Positions 12,619 to 24,863 of a DNA stretch of 64,000 bases are shown here, in pieces. Positions within the stretch are counted from its first letter, which is position 1. The number at the start of each line of letters is the position of its first letter. Made by a program: the position numbers and the translations under genes. The notes beneath the pieces were generated by a model, which was not told the DNA's origin, made no database searches, and worked only from the letters and a program-made list of their open reading frames with translations. Source of the DNA: Kudoa neothunni (taxonomy: Eukaryota > Cnidaria); contig OZ199838.1 of the NCBI GenBank assembly GCA_964304625.1, positions 992,001 to 1,056,000 on the forward strand. Direction: 5' to 3'.

Positions 12619-14664
12619 TAGGATTTGTAATTTTCGACGTTCTTATTTTTTTTTCAATTCGACGGCTTTTATCGATTGAAAAAACTTTTTTTTTTCAGAA
12701 TCAGATTTTTTCGACGTATATTTTAAGAATAAAAGAAAAATAAGCTTTTATCAGAGACTAAAAAACAAAATTTTATAGAATAAAAATAATTATTTTTAGT
12801 AACTAGTAGTTAGAATGAAGCATCGAAAACCATTGAAGCGCGTTCATTTGAGAGTTTCATTCGTTCTTCTTTTCGAATTATATGATTTAATTTCGAAAAG
12901 CTTCGTTCTACAGCGATAGATGAAAATGGGTAATGCCAACAAATCCAACGAAAGTTTTGACAGCAATGGGCAAATATTGAATTTTTTCCTTCCAAAAAAT
13001 CTGTAGTGATAGAAGGATGATTTGAATCCCATAATTGCCTTACAAAGGGAAATTGTATTCATCTTTAAGAATAACTTTGTCTTTAACCCCTATTAAATAA
13101 CAAATATCATCAATATGTACATTTTCAATCGATAATGGCGTTGCTGGATCAATGCTTTTGATTGTTTTAAAAGAAAGTGGCTGATGGAAAACAATCATTA
13201 ATACTATTTGATATAAAATCATGGATTTTCTCGGTGATGCTCCCGCGAAAAGTTTCAATTTTATTGATAAGATTTGTTCTAATTTCAAATGGAAGAAGTC
13301 CAAGATTATCTTTGTGATCATTTAGAAAATTCTTCTTCATTCCAAAATCATTATTCATACAGTCGAATATACTTGAAAAAACGAAAATTATCGTTAGTTT
13401 CAATACGTTTCGAAAATTCAACCAGCGGCGTAAGTTCATCAATTAACACAGTGACGGAGAGAAATAAGACATTGATATTCTCAGAATTAATTAATAGAAT
13501 TTCATTTAGACGTTTTCCAAATTCTAAGGGTTTAACTTCATTTAGAAAATCGACAACAAGCCGGATAATATTCTTTTATTTGCTTTAAGCAATTGTAAAA
13601 AACTATACCAACAGATATCCATGACATGAGGAATTTCTTTGACATTTTCCGAATCGTTGTTCTTGAGATGAACCAGAAATGTTCTCTTTGTATTTCTATT
13701 CTTTGACAGAATAGATGAAAAACATCATGCAGAATTTTTTAATATCTAAGAAATATTTCGTCAGTAGCTTTTCGGACAGCAAGGTGGATAATATGAGAAA
13801 AGCATGGAATTCGAATAATATGTGGATACATTGCTTTCAAATCATTGATGAATTTTTTTCATGTATGACGCTGAATCCGAAATAATAGCGCAACAGTTAT
13901 CCCATACCAAGTCGTAACGTTTCAGCACGTTTGATAATTGATTAGCAACGAATAACAGAATTACAATTTAAAATTCTGGATGAATCTAACATAAATATCA
14001 TTCTTTTATTTGAATGGTGATCGTGATAACAAGCCAACGTGTTGAAAACAGGTCTATTATTAAAGTCAGGCGATTCGTCAATTATCAAAATGAAGCGAAC
14101 ATCTACCATAGCTAGTTTAATTGCGTCCCATACTCCTCAAAAATATCGGGGAAATATGTTTATCGATAAGAACTCTTCCATCGGGCAATGATCGTGAAGC
14201 TGGGGCAATATTTAAAAAGAAAATTCCTCAATGAACTATCTTTATTGATAGCTTGGAATAGAAGACCATCAAATAATACGGTCTTTACTGGGTCCATTTC
14301 AATTTCGCTTGAGTTGGATCTATCACGATGCAAAATATCTTTGATGGGGATAGTGTTTTTCACATTAGTCTTCATAGTTGCGTGTTTTTGAGATCCAACA
14401 TGTTCTTGTATTCTGTTTTGTTTAAGGGGGTAAAACTAGCTTGCAATATTTGCATGACAACGAGTGTCCCGCAGCTTCCAAGTCGCTTCATTCAATTAAA
14501 ATAATCAGCCAACTCTCGACGTTTTCTCCCCCATTTACAAGATTTTTAATTAAACAAAATCGGCTTTTTTTCGATCGAAAAAAAATAAAAACTGGCATGT
14601 TTTTTCAGATTCGACGGTTTTAAATCGACAAAAAATCGATTATAATCAAAAATTGCAAACCCTA
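12619..14664 (-). mobile_element. hAT transposon with BED finger and dimerisation remnants, broken
   Basis: On the minus strand the end reads TAGGGTTTGCAATTTTTG; the other end is TAGGATTTGTAATTTTCG, giving hAT-type inverted ends at 14664 and 12619. Near 14.45 kb, CKYCKL is the C-x2-C start of a BED zinc finger. At 14160-14375 lies an N-terminal hAT segment (DGLLFQAINKDSSLRNF). At 12810-12990 lies the C-terminal dimerisation region (PFSSIAVERSFSKLNHIIRK). The frame is interrupted by several stops and shifts, so it is not an active gene. No 8-bp target duplication is present: the left flank is TTTATAAT and the right flank ATTATAAA, which are reverse complements. It sits exactly between the two 3.9-kb duplicates. 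Confidence 0.85.
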
Positions 14665-14754
14665 ATTATAAATTACAATGAATCGTTACAGGATGGGTTC
14701 GAAATTTAGATTAAGGACGTCGGTGACACTCCGCTTAGATGCTGATAGCATATA

Positions 14755-15809
14755 CATAATCGAATCCGGTTTATCCGAAAATATTTGGATTTGGTATTTT
14801 CGTTTCGAGACTGAAATTTCGGTTAAACGAAATTCTAAGAATGAGCATGTACGGAGGGGGGAAAATTGTAGGTTGGTTACATACTTTATTTTTCATTATT
14901 CAATGTTTGTTTTACATTATTAAAAGAAAACTCTACTATATATAAATTATACTAGTGAATACAATGTTATAACATTAGTTTAAGGAAGAGTAGTTCTAGA
15001 TCCAATGTAATCGACGCACACATACCACCAATACGTGCGACCTTAACGCCGTTCCGCCATATTAGAATGATACATTGTAGGTTCAAAAAAGCTATTTTTT
15101 ATTGATTTTTTATAATTTTTTATCTATTTGGATATTGTGAGTGGTATTAATAATGAATTGTAAGAATAATTAAAGTAACAATGAGAATATTTTCCCCGAA
15201 TTCTCCATAACGATATTTAAAATTTCCTCTTTAGTTTATGATATGCCTTATTCTAACAATTTAATTTTGATTGTTTACGACTCAATAAGACTTAAAAGTG
15301 AAGGTGTTAGGGGAAAAAAACTGATGTGTGAACATTGTTTGAATTGGGTTAACTCCATGGATAAATTGGTCTTATGAAGTCACTACTAGTTTATGATTAA
15401 ACAATCCAATAAATTCCATTTTTTTTTATTTTATTACTCATGAATAGATAAAAGGGAATCTGTCTTTACTCAACATTTTTCTGTTCTTTATCAAAATGGT
15501 TGTATTTTGAACATAAAATACTATATTATTTACGTTATTTTGCTTCTATTAATCAAAACATAAAACTTAAAATGAAAAAATAACGAACATAGGCGAAATA
15601 AAAATAAAAGTAGATATCATTTTAACCAGATATTAATCTGGTTTTCAAGACACTTTTACCTGAAAATTCCAGCCAGAAGTTGTTCTTGATCGAGATTGCT
15701 GAAATTTCAGTTAAACGAAATTTTTTTATTTAGAATCTACATCATTTTAAAATAAATTTTAAAAAAATGGTTCGGATAGCGCGATTTTCGGATAAACGGG
15801 GTTAGACTG
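14755..15809. mobile_element. Non-autonomous pogo/Tigger-like DNA transposon (copy in right duplicate)
   Basis: It is the same 1.05-kb element at the same relative position as 8821-9876, with TA flanks at 14753-14754 and 15810-15811. It was carried by the segmental duplication rather than inserted twice, because the flanking DNA is also shared. Confidence 0.72.
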
Positions 15810-16487
15810 TATTTAATTTAGTTACAATTCATATAACCAATCATTATATCAAATATTTAAAACTCTGAGAGGAATCATACAATTAACGAGAATTGTTGAA
15901 AAAATGATTATTTGTATCGTATACGCATATACGTGTCTTGGTATTGCGTAACTTTTCCTTATTCCTAAAATTTGACGAAATATCGAGAGTTTGGTGGGAA
16001 TTAAGTCATAATTATTTTGTTTGTCATTAGTAAAACATCGACGGTATTTTATGTTTAGTTAATTGCAGTTTTAATCGTTCTATTTTCTTCAAGTCTAAAT
16101 ATTCCATTTTTTTATCTAATGAAATTGATTAAACCAAAATTTTATTTGTACAACTGGTTAGAAATAGAAAGAATTAGAGGTGGTTACCGTTTACTTCGTA
16201 ATTAATTTTAACTTCACATGGACAAGAATACATTACTTCATTCTAATCCGATTAAATGAATAAAACTCTTTTATTGGCAAAAAAATAATGATAAAATATT
16301 TACAATATTATTAATTTTGTCGTCAAAAAGTATATGTGTAAAATAAAAACAACAAAATATAATAAATAAGAAAATATAAATTTAATTGTCTATAAGCTAA
16401 TTAATGATTATATGATATCTCTAATGTTTAATTTCCTTTTTAAATAAACCTAGGTAACGTCAATAACATTATTATATCAGGAACATT

Positions 16488-18064
16488 TTATATATACCAA
16501 CACCAAAACAACCATGCAGGACAATCGATAGTAGTATTTTTCGAAGTTGAAGGAATATTAGTGGAGACTTGACTAGAATCACCACCACTAACACTACTAC
16601 CGCTTTCACCACCAGCAGCACCACCAGCACCACTAACACCAGTACCACCAACACCAGTACCACCACTAGAAACAGCAGCATCGCTTACAGTTGCGCTGGC
16701 GGTCAAAGGTGTTTCACAGATTTTTTTGCATGTTTCTTGATCTTTAAAGTTATTCAAGTTTATTTCTATTCCGTTAGATCTAAATGATTGACAAGTCTTT
16801 CCACTTTGTCCAGAAGTTCCGTAGTAAAATCGTTCTATGTCGTATACATCGTTTTCACCAGCAACTCCTACCTTTGGTAGGTTACACGCATCAACAGCTT
16901 TAAGTTCACCAATGTGAGCAGCTATTTTGTTAGTTTAATATCTTAAATAAATATTTATATTCTCGTTATAATGAAATACTGGCAGGACAATAACTGGCAC
17001 ATAGTTCCACTGAACTAAATATATTTTTCTCTCCATCGTCGACTTTGACAGTTGCACCAGGGGCTAACGTCAAAAAAGGGAGACAAGCCTTTCTTGTTTT
17101 GTTAAAATAGTAATATTCTTCTAAATCAGCATTATTAATATTAGTATTTGGAGATGGAGGTGGAGGTGGAGTTTGGTAAGGACCGGTTGCATTGCAAGCG
17201 GCGACGTAGTCAGCTACATGTGATTACATACGAATTCCTAACTCAATGAATACTTATGCAGGTATCTGCGCAGGTTGGTAAATCATCAAAATAACCCCTT
17301 TTGGCCTCCATACCTACAGCGGCGTAAACACATTTCTTTTTGTCTTTATGGAGGATAATTCCCATTTTTGGTGTTGCGTTATCCACTTCTGCTGCGAAAA
17401 GACAATCAAACTCATTAGGGACTTTTGTCAGTTTGTCTTCACCAGGGGACCCTTGGACTTTGCTATTTTTTCGATCTAAAAGAATTTTCTTAACATTCCT
17501 CTTCATATTATTTAAGCTTACTTTGGCAGGCATTTTTACATTCAGTTTCAGTTTCAAAGTTATTGGCGTTCCCACCACATCCACTGTAATTGAATTCGTA
17601 GCAAGAATTTGTAGCGCCGCCGTTGACGGCAGATTTTGAATAATACCATCTAACCATTTTATTTACCTCGGATAACTTGCATGAACCCTCTGATACACTT
17701 AATTCACAAGAATTTGATTTTTCTTCAGGTGTGAATTTAACTAGTAAATGAATTAAATTACGTAAATTAATAATCGATTACGATGATTCTCACAAACAGC
17801 CTTTGATACAAAATTATTAAAATTTCCAAGAGATCCCAAATATTTAAATGGTTTGCATTTGGCAGTGTTAACGTCTACGTACCATCTATCAACTACGGCT
17901 GCATCTTGTTGCGGTTTAGTCATCCAAGAAGGAGGAGCACCTGCATCCAATACATAAGAATCCAAAGCTCGTTCTATTATTAAATAATTATATTTATTTT
18001 AAATATCGTGATAACCGAGTGAAATAGTTGTTACAAACGACGAAAATATCCACAGAATAATCAT
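16488..18064 (-). CDS. K2: secreted five-unit Kunitz protein with Gly-rich tail (449 aa)
   Basis: Six exons join in phase: 18016-18064, 17782-17973, 17522-17740, 17254-17475, 16980-17213 and 16488-16921. All introns are phase 1 and 38-59 nt. Exon 1 is a signal peptide starting MIILWIFSSF. Unit 1 has only two Kunitz cysteines (in AKCKPF and KAVCEN). Unit 2 has all six, with Lys after the second (GSCKL, the P1 position), which predicts a trypsin-like protease target. Units 3, 4 and 5 have four each and lack the pair equivalent to BPTI 14-38. Unit 4 has a proline run before its aromatic core. The tail is Gly/Ser/Thr/Val-rich, encoded by near-repeats of GGT-type codons, and ends CPAWLFWCWYI. The gene is intact, secreted, and probably binds extracellular proteases or other ligands; the target is unknown. 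Confidence 0.88.
16567..16670. repeat. Triplet tract coding the Gly-rich tail of K2
   Basis: The plus strand is a run of ACCACC, ACCAGT, AACACC and AGCACC triplets. Read on the minus strand in frame it encodes alternating Gly, Thr, Val, Ser and Ala. Confidence 0.85.
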
Positions 18065-18317
18065 TGTTTGGAAAATAAATACTTAATTTAAATCAAGTTC
18101 GTATTTTGACGAAGTAATATAATGCATTTAAGAATAATTTTTACCAATTGATTCATAAATGAACAATAATAATTTGATTAATACTATTATCTTATAGATT
18201 ATTTTTAGTTTTGCTATATTAATAATCGTCCTAATGTACAATGAAACAAATATTAAACAAAAAATATTTATAAATAAAATTTAGATGATAAATCTTTTTT
18301 ATGGTGAAATAACTGAT

Positions 18318-18380
18318 TTATAACTTTAGGTTCTATATTCAAGATAATCTAATAACCTTTAGAGATTATTGTCAATAATT
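18318..18380 (-). promoter_or_regulatory. Conserved upstream block of K2
   Basis: Same block, 254 nt upstream of the K2 start. Near-identity with K1 is expected here because both lie in the 3.9-kb duplication. Confidence 0.45.
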
Positions 18381-18477
18381 CAAATCTGACATTGTCAAAA
18401 CGTTTATGTCTGAAATTAGAATGTTTAGAAATGGATTAAATATGAGATCAGATAACAAAATATTATTTTTATGGATA

Positions 18478-18520
18478 ATATATATATAATAAATGATATA
18501 TATATATATATATATATAAT
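18478..18520. repeat. TA dinucleotide repeat
   Basis: Interrupted then pure (AT)n near the right edge of the 3.9-kb duplicate. The left duplicate (12538-12560) has a much shorter tract at the same place, so it has changed length since duplication. Confidence 0.85.
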
Positions 18521-18569
18521 GGTACAATCACGAGACAGAATCATCGTACCATAAAATTATTTATAATAG

Positions 18570-20265
18570 AACTCTAAAAATTTTATTACACAAATTCTGG
18601 AAACAAATTTATACTTTTAATGTTAGTTACATTTAGTCTTTATATTTCAACATACTATACGTATCCAATAATGTTATTCAAAAGACACTGAAATAAATTT
18701 TTTTCAATGATTAATGCCATTCTTCTCACATATTCTAAAGAACACTTGACAAATAAACTTTTTGTTTTGTCATCGTCTCTTAGATTTGACAAATATTAAA
18801 TTAATGAGTCAGACAAAACGAATAATAATCAAAATTCCTGTTATATAAAACTTAATATGGGATTTGAATTTTAAGTAATTAATTATCTTTTAAAATACTA
18901 GTAATCTACCGAAAGAAAAGAAGGCACTGGCTATTGATACGGAAGTGTTTTATGCAAAATAGCAACTACAATTGCTCAATATAATTTTTATTTCCGAAAT
19001 ATCCTATCTATAATATATATTTTTTAGAACCTGCTGTATTTCATTATTTTTGGTCCATCTCAAACGCTTCTAGGGACCAATAATAACTAAATACAGTTTT
19101 AATTATACCTACTTGAATGTTACGATCCGTGCCAATAACCAATTCCTAAATATTATTCAAAATCAAACATTAATTCAATAATTATAACACGGAAAAGCTA
19201 TGGCTTTTAGCAAGTTTAATTTACATTATCGCTATATTAACTGAACGGCATTGAAATAAAAATAAGGTTTTAAACTTTCGAAAAAATATTGTCCAAGGAG
19301 AGGGATATAATTAATTTACATACTTCCAAAGATCATTGGAAAAATGAAACGTGAAAAATATAATGAGCTTGAAGGTTGCGTACACAATTTGACTGTATCA
19401 TCGAGAGAAAAAAATAATCATTGGTTTCTGATAAACAAAGAAATTTCAAATACATCCTGGGGACTGAAAATTGATGACTTAAACTACAGAAATTGATTCG
19501 TTCTCTAATAACAAAATTAAGTATTGTTTGAAGAACATTAGATTGAATGGTGGGGCTGGTAACGCTAATACAAATACTGTATACGAATGGGTCTATAAGT
19601 TTTCTGGGGTTTTTCAGTGGTGAAAATGGGAGGACAATATTAAATTGGACAAGACATCCCTTTTCTACGATCAATTATTTCAGTAAACATATATAAATTA
19701 AATTAAATTAAATCGATCTAAAAGGAATGAAGTTATCTAACAAGAGAGTTACCCTCTTGGCGATTTCTTCATTTAAAGGAGAGGAATTCTCTCCTTATGT
19801 TACCGGAAAATTTAATGGCTGCGTTATTTGAACCGTGTCAATGACCTTACAGTGAATTATGTTTTCCAGAAAATGGCTAGATATCCGCAGCTTTATTCTT
19901 GGATACTCTTAAAAACTTTGATAAACAAAATGTAAAGAATCCGTTTTGAGCTTCGGATAGAATCAATATTACAGATGGTAGCTACTAAGCATTATTTCTC
20001 ATTGATACCTTTATATTCTAAATTAGTTCTTACTGAAGAAAATTTTATTTTAAGTTGTATTTCTATAGTATCCTTTCAATGTTTGCATGTATAACCCTGT
20101 CAAATTAAATTTTGGTTCTCATAATAATGGTTCAATATTTAACGCCAATATTGATTATAAGGGCTTGTAATAATTAATTAAAAACCTCAGAGAATGGCCA
20201 TATTTTCAATTTGATTTAATTACAAATTAATTATTAAAATTTATGCATCAAAATATATTGTAAAA
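18570..20265. other. AT-rich intergenic stretch with one unexplained 113-residue frame
   Basis: The minus-strand frame 19333-19674 is long for this base composition, but no motif, splice partner or paralogue was recognised. The rest holds nothing I can name. Confidence 0.5.
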
Positions 20266-20269
20266 GAAA

Positions 20270-21740
20270 AAGTTTTCTGTGACTGCCAAGTTTAGCCGGA
20301 ATCTCGCATGTGCACACCGTCGTATATTATCAGAGATACGCACATGTCGGCGCGCGTGTAAAACCATGAACCAAGAAATTAGTGCCGATGTTACTATTAC
20401 AAAAACGACAAAAAATAAGATAGAATTTTTTATAGTGGATTTTTTTGTAATAAAGATTATAAAACAATCGTTTATCAATATCGGAGGTGTCAAAAACGGG
20501 GGCGTAAAGGTAGGAAAAAAATATTTCCAGCAGAAAGGATAGAGAAATTGGACCCGTTAGGTTTTCATAATCAATTGATACCCGAGGAAGAAAACAACAA
20601 ATAATTTTTCAAGGAAAAAGTCAAGAATATCGCAGAAAGCACCATTTATCCAACCAATGAAGTTTATGATATTGCAACTAATCAAGATGTCCAAAAATTT
20701 TCAAATATTCCCAAAAAGTCCGTTTATCAAGTAATTCATGATATAAGAAAACGAAGGAGCATCGATGTAAATCCTGAGACAAATCTTTGTGGATCAGTAA
20801 TGACCTTAAGGAACAAAAAGTTTTGTATATACGATTCTGGACCCGAGGATAATAATAGAGTTATTATTTTTACAACAGAAGAAAATCTTTCCCACCTAAA
20901 ACATTCAAAATTTTTGATTTGCGACAAAACATTTAAGATGGTTCCAAGAGCGTTCTTCCAAATGTACACTATTCATGACCACGTTTTTAACAAAATATTA
21001 CCGTTGGTGTTTATATTAATGACAGATAAGTTGGAGAGCAGCTATGACCGTATTATTCAAAATTATAAGAAAGATAGGAAACTTGGAACTTCCCAACATT
21101 ATCATAGATTTTTAGGTTTCTGCGTATAATGCATTTAAAAAAGAAACAAAATATAATGTGTTCGTCTGCTTGTTCCATCGTAGCCAATTCGTTGATCGAA
21201 TAATGCATAAGTTGGGTCTATCGAATGTTATCGGGAAAATAGTGAGTTTAAACTTTTTGTCAAGTGCGTTACTTCGTTAATCTTTGTACCAAAAGATTGC
21301 GTGAAGATAGAATATGAAAAATTACTTCTTCAAGCCAAGAAAATAGAAATAAAGAATTTAAATTTATTCCGGAGTTATTTCGAGAAGAACATTAATAATA
21401 GTAATAAATACCCTGTTGAATCATGGAATTCTCATTCTCGAATCCTTAGTGACATTCCTCTAACCTCCAATAATGCAAAGTTTCCATAGACATCTTTATG
21501 CTAGGTTTGACCAAGGAAATTCAGGTCTACTAACTTTTATTAAAAATTTACAAGAGAGACAAAGCTCAGTTGAACAAGAAGCAATGTTTTATTTGTGTAA
21601 CCCTAATAATGATCCTTGGAGTTTAGATGATAAATTAAAAATGAAATAGTTGAAATCTTTATGTGAGAGTTACCATCGGTATTATGATATATTCTTAGTT
21701 CAGACCATTTCCAAAGAACATAACTTGTATATAGTGTAAC
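20270..21740 (+). mobile_element. MULE-type transposase remnant
   Basis: The plus-strand reading at 20800-21129 (KTFKMVPRAFFQMYTIH, then HVFNKILPLVFILMTDK) is the conserved core of Mutator-like element transposases. It continues in other frames: a VFVCLFHRSQ-like segment near 21.15 kb, EYEKLLLQAKKIEIKNLNLF at 21.3 kb and KYPVESWNSHSRIL at 21.4 kb, which match the usual order of MULE C-terminal motifs. A possible N-terminal coding stretch is at 20279-20542. Several frame breaks separate the pieces. Terminal repeats were not identified, so both ends are approximate. The 5' part is richer in GC than its surroundings. Confidence 0.8.
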
Positions 21741-21744
21741 TCGA

Positions 21745-24700
21745 ATTTCCCTTACCTGCACTTCATTTTATATCTTAGTTTTTATAATTCTTATGCTATC
21801 GCTGATAGTGATTACAGGAATAAATTTCTATTAGATAGAAGTTCCAGTTTATTGATATTACAAAATTTATGATCATATGTGTCATTTCCATATATTTGCA
21901 GATCATTTGAAACATATCATGGTGTCTCTCTTTGATTATCCTTTAATTCACGATATTGCTCAATATATATTTTACGAACTTTAATCGAGACTTTTCCGTA
22001 TAAAAAGTTTTCCTTCCTTTTTATCATGAAAGATTGCGTTTTCTCTGTAAAAATATTTTCTCCGCCTTCGCATCAATTAATATTACATTTTGATTTTCAG
22101 GATACATGTTGGACCTTTTTCCAACCTTATGATAACAATTTATTCCTACCTAGTTTATGTTATCTTTTTTGAAAAATTCTATCAATCTTTTATTTATTAA
22201 GAATATACCAATGTTTATTTATAATGTGTATAGTTTTATAACTCAAATTATTGTCACCGTCTTTTTGTTTAATTATTTTAAGTTATTACGAATTTTAATA
22301 ATATACTATGAAAGATATGTATAAATTACTAAAACTTTGATTTATATGGAGGGATAAGAATGTTTTTAACAAACTGTCTTACCTACTACGTACAAAACAT
22401 CTTATCTTTAACAGGTTCGTCACAATCACATGTGCCTTTAACCACTCATGAGTTTGTATTACGGGTTTTTTACTTTTAACGTACGTATATAAATCTGTAT
22501 TCATGAAGTTGCAATAAAATAATTTTATTTTAGTTAATAAATTTTTTATATGGCGATTATATTAGATTCCTGTGTTTTATTCCATGATAATACTTGAATC
22601 ATGGATCTACAATTTGAATTTTAAAAGCAACCATACCTACCCACAGATTTACCTTAAGTAATTTTAGGGTTAAAATCAATACCTTGAAACACGATTAAAA
22701 TGAATTATATGTCGAACAAATAAATCTAGAATTACCTAAAAGTTTAATTCTCGTCTAAAACATAATGCAACATTTAATTTATAAAAAGCTTAACCGTTGT
22801 TTCGCACGTATATGTACATATTTATTATTTAATCTGGCTTGTTTTTACATATTCTGCATGCTAGGAAATGTAAACCATTATTAATTTTAAATTATCGATA
22901 GAATAACAGACCTTTTTAAAACTTATTGGTCATAATTGTAGATTCTGTGTCATTCTTTTATTTATCCCTTTTCGCTATCATATTAATGGAGAGAAAAGGT
23001 ATAATTTATCTTTTTCAATCAAAACAAAATATAACTGATTCATAACCAAATTTTTGGTGTTAACCGGAAAATAAATAATTTTCAACTAATATGTAATCAA
23101 ACCACTTCATTTTTATCTAATGAAAAGAATATTTAACTACTTAAGAATGTGTTGAATCACCGCTAAAGTTAATTAAATTAGAGAAAATATTAATTTAAGA
23201 AATAATGAATTTTTCTTTGAAACTTTCCAAATTATTTAATAGGAAATGGTTATAACTAACTTAAATAATTTAGATGAACCTGTACTTGGGTTAAATGTAT
23301 TAGCTTATTCTAAAGAAGTATTGAACGAAAGTAAAGATCACGAGTTGAAATAACATGACATTAAATGACACTTCCATCGGTTAAAACACACGATAAATCC
23401 ATTATGGATAGTGCTATTGAATTTTTAAATACAATAATGAATTTTGAATGAATAAAACTGCTTAGAAACGTAATATTTTAAAAAGCGTTGGATTTTTGTA
23501 TCTGGATATAACTTTTTATAGATAATCATACACTATATATTCTTTGAGTGTGTATAAATTTACAAAAATTGGTACGTTTTGCATTTTAAATAATTTTATT
23601 TGTCAAGAGTACAACCGGAAATCGGTTACATACTGTTCTAATCTTTGTAATCCATGTTATGGGGAATAGTCGTATGAATTTATTTTAAAATTATATCCTA
23701 TAAAAATTAATAAATCTCATAGCTGGCATATATAGGAATCGAAATAAGATTTAAAAACTTCAAATAATTAGCTAATTATAATATTGTAATGAGCAGAAAA
23801 ATTTTGATTATTAATTTCTCATGATGTGGTGTATATAAACTTAAATAATATAAAAAATATAGGAAACCTTAAGAAAATATATGTATATTATTATCGTCTT
23901 TTTATTATGTGCAAACAGAATAGATCGAAAAATTGCAGCGTTGATTTTAATTTATTGGAATCAGATTATTTATTGTTAATCATCTGGTAAAACGTTTCCA
24001 TCATGTTAAAAATATATTATATATTATTTTTATTCTTTAAAATTTTTGGTATACCATTATTAAACCTTAATGCTTAGGCTAAAATTAAATTCACTCGATA
24101 TATATAAGGATTTAATATTAAATACCTAAACATAAAATAAAAATTTGATTGAATTAATTTTAAGAAATAATATTTCAATTATGGAGAGTACTTTGGAATT
24201 AAACGTTATATATAAGAATTAAATGATGCCGGACATATAAGCAACGGTTTTGCAATCAATGTTTTATGCTAACAAAAATAAGTTATAATATTTACGTACA
24301 TTGCATAGTTTTATAGTATTAATATGATAAATAATTTAAATACAACTTAGACAATAAGATTATGGATTATTTTTTATAATGAACACATAAAACAAATGGC
24401 AACACATATCATTGGGAAAAGGTTTATTTACTTGTCAACTGTTCTTCCTAAATACATCAATTAGACATAAAAGCGAGAAAATCTATAATATAATTTATCA
24501 ATACATGAATTTATTACATAACTATGTTTTAGTTAACCTATAAAAAAGACTAAATAAAAAGAAAATCTAGTGCGCATGTGCAGATCACTAAATATATTAA
24601 CAGAAAATAATTTCAAAAAATTAATATTTATGCATCAAAATTTATCGCAAAATAAGAATTTTTCTTCTGTTCATTTCAACGAATAATTAATAATAATATT

Positions 24701-24860
24701 TTAAAAACAATAAACCTCAAAAAAGCATCATTATTAAGGGAAAATGAAAATTTCACATATAAAATAACATTTATAAACAGAAATTGTTTCAAAATAAATA
24801 AAAATCAGGCAAAAAATGAGTCAGACATCAATTTTAATCGCCAACAAAATCCATTAGCCA
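21745..24860. other. AT-rich intergenic stretch, nothing recognised
   Basis: Very AT-rich, with no open frame of note and no repeat shared with the rest of the window. It lies between the MULE remnant and the 3' end of gene B. Confidence 0.6.
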
Positions 24861-24863
24861 TTT

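Larger units (their letters stand above)
14665..18567. repeat. Right copy of the 3.9-kb direct duplication
   Basis: This is the partner of 8731-12618, with the same start and end sequence, carrying the second pogo/Tigger-like element and K2. The two copies are separated only by the hAT element 12619-14664. Beyond 18567 the sequence is unrelated to the DNA left of 8731. Confidence 0.9.

Noticed and set aside
16569-16787. Thr-rich frame on the plus strand opposite the K2 tail
   Set aside because: It is the complement of the triplet tract that codes the K2 tail in a well-supported multi-exon gene.
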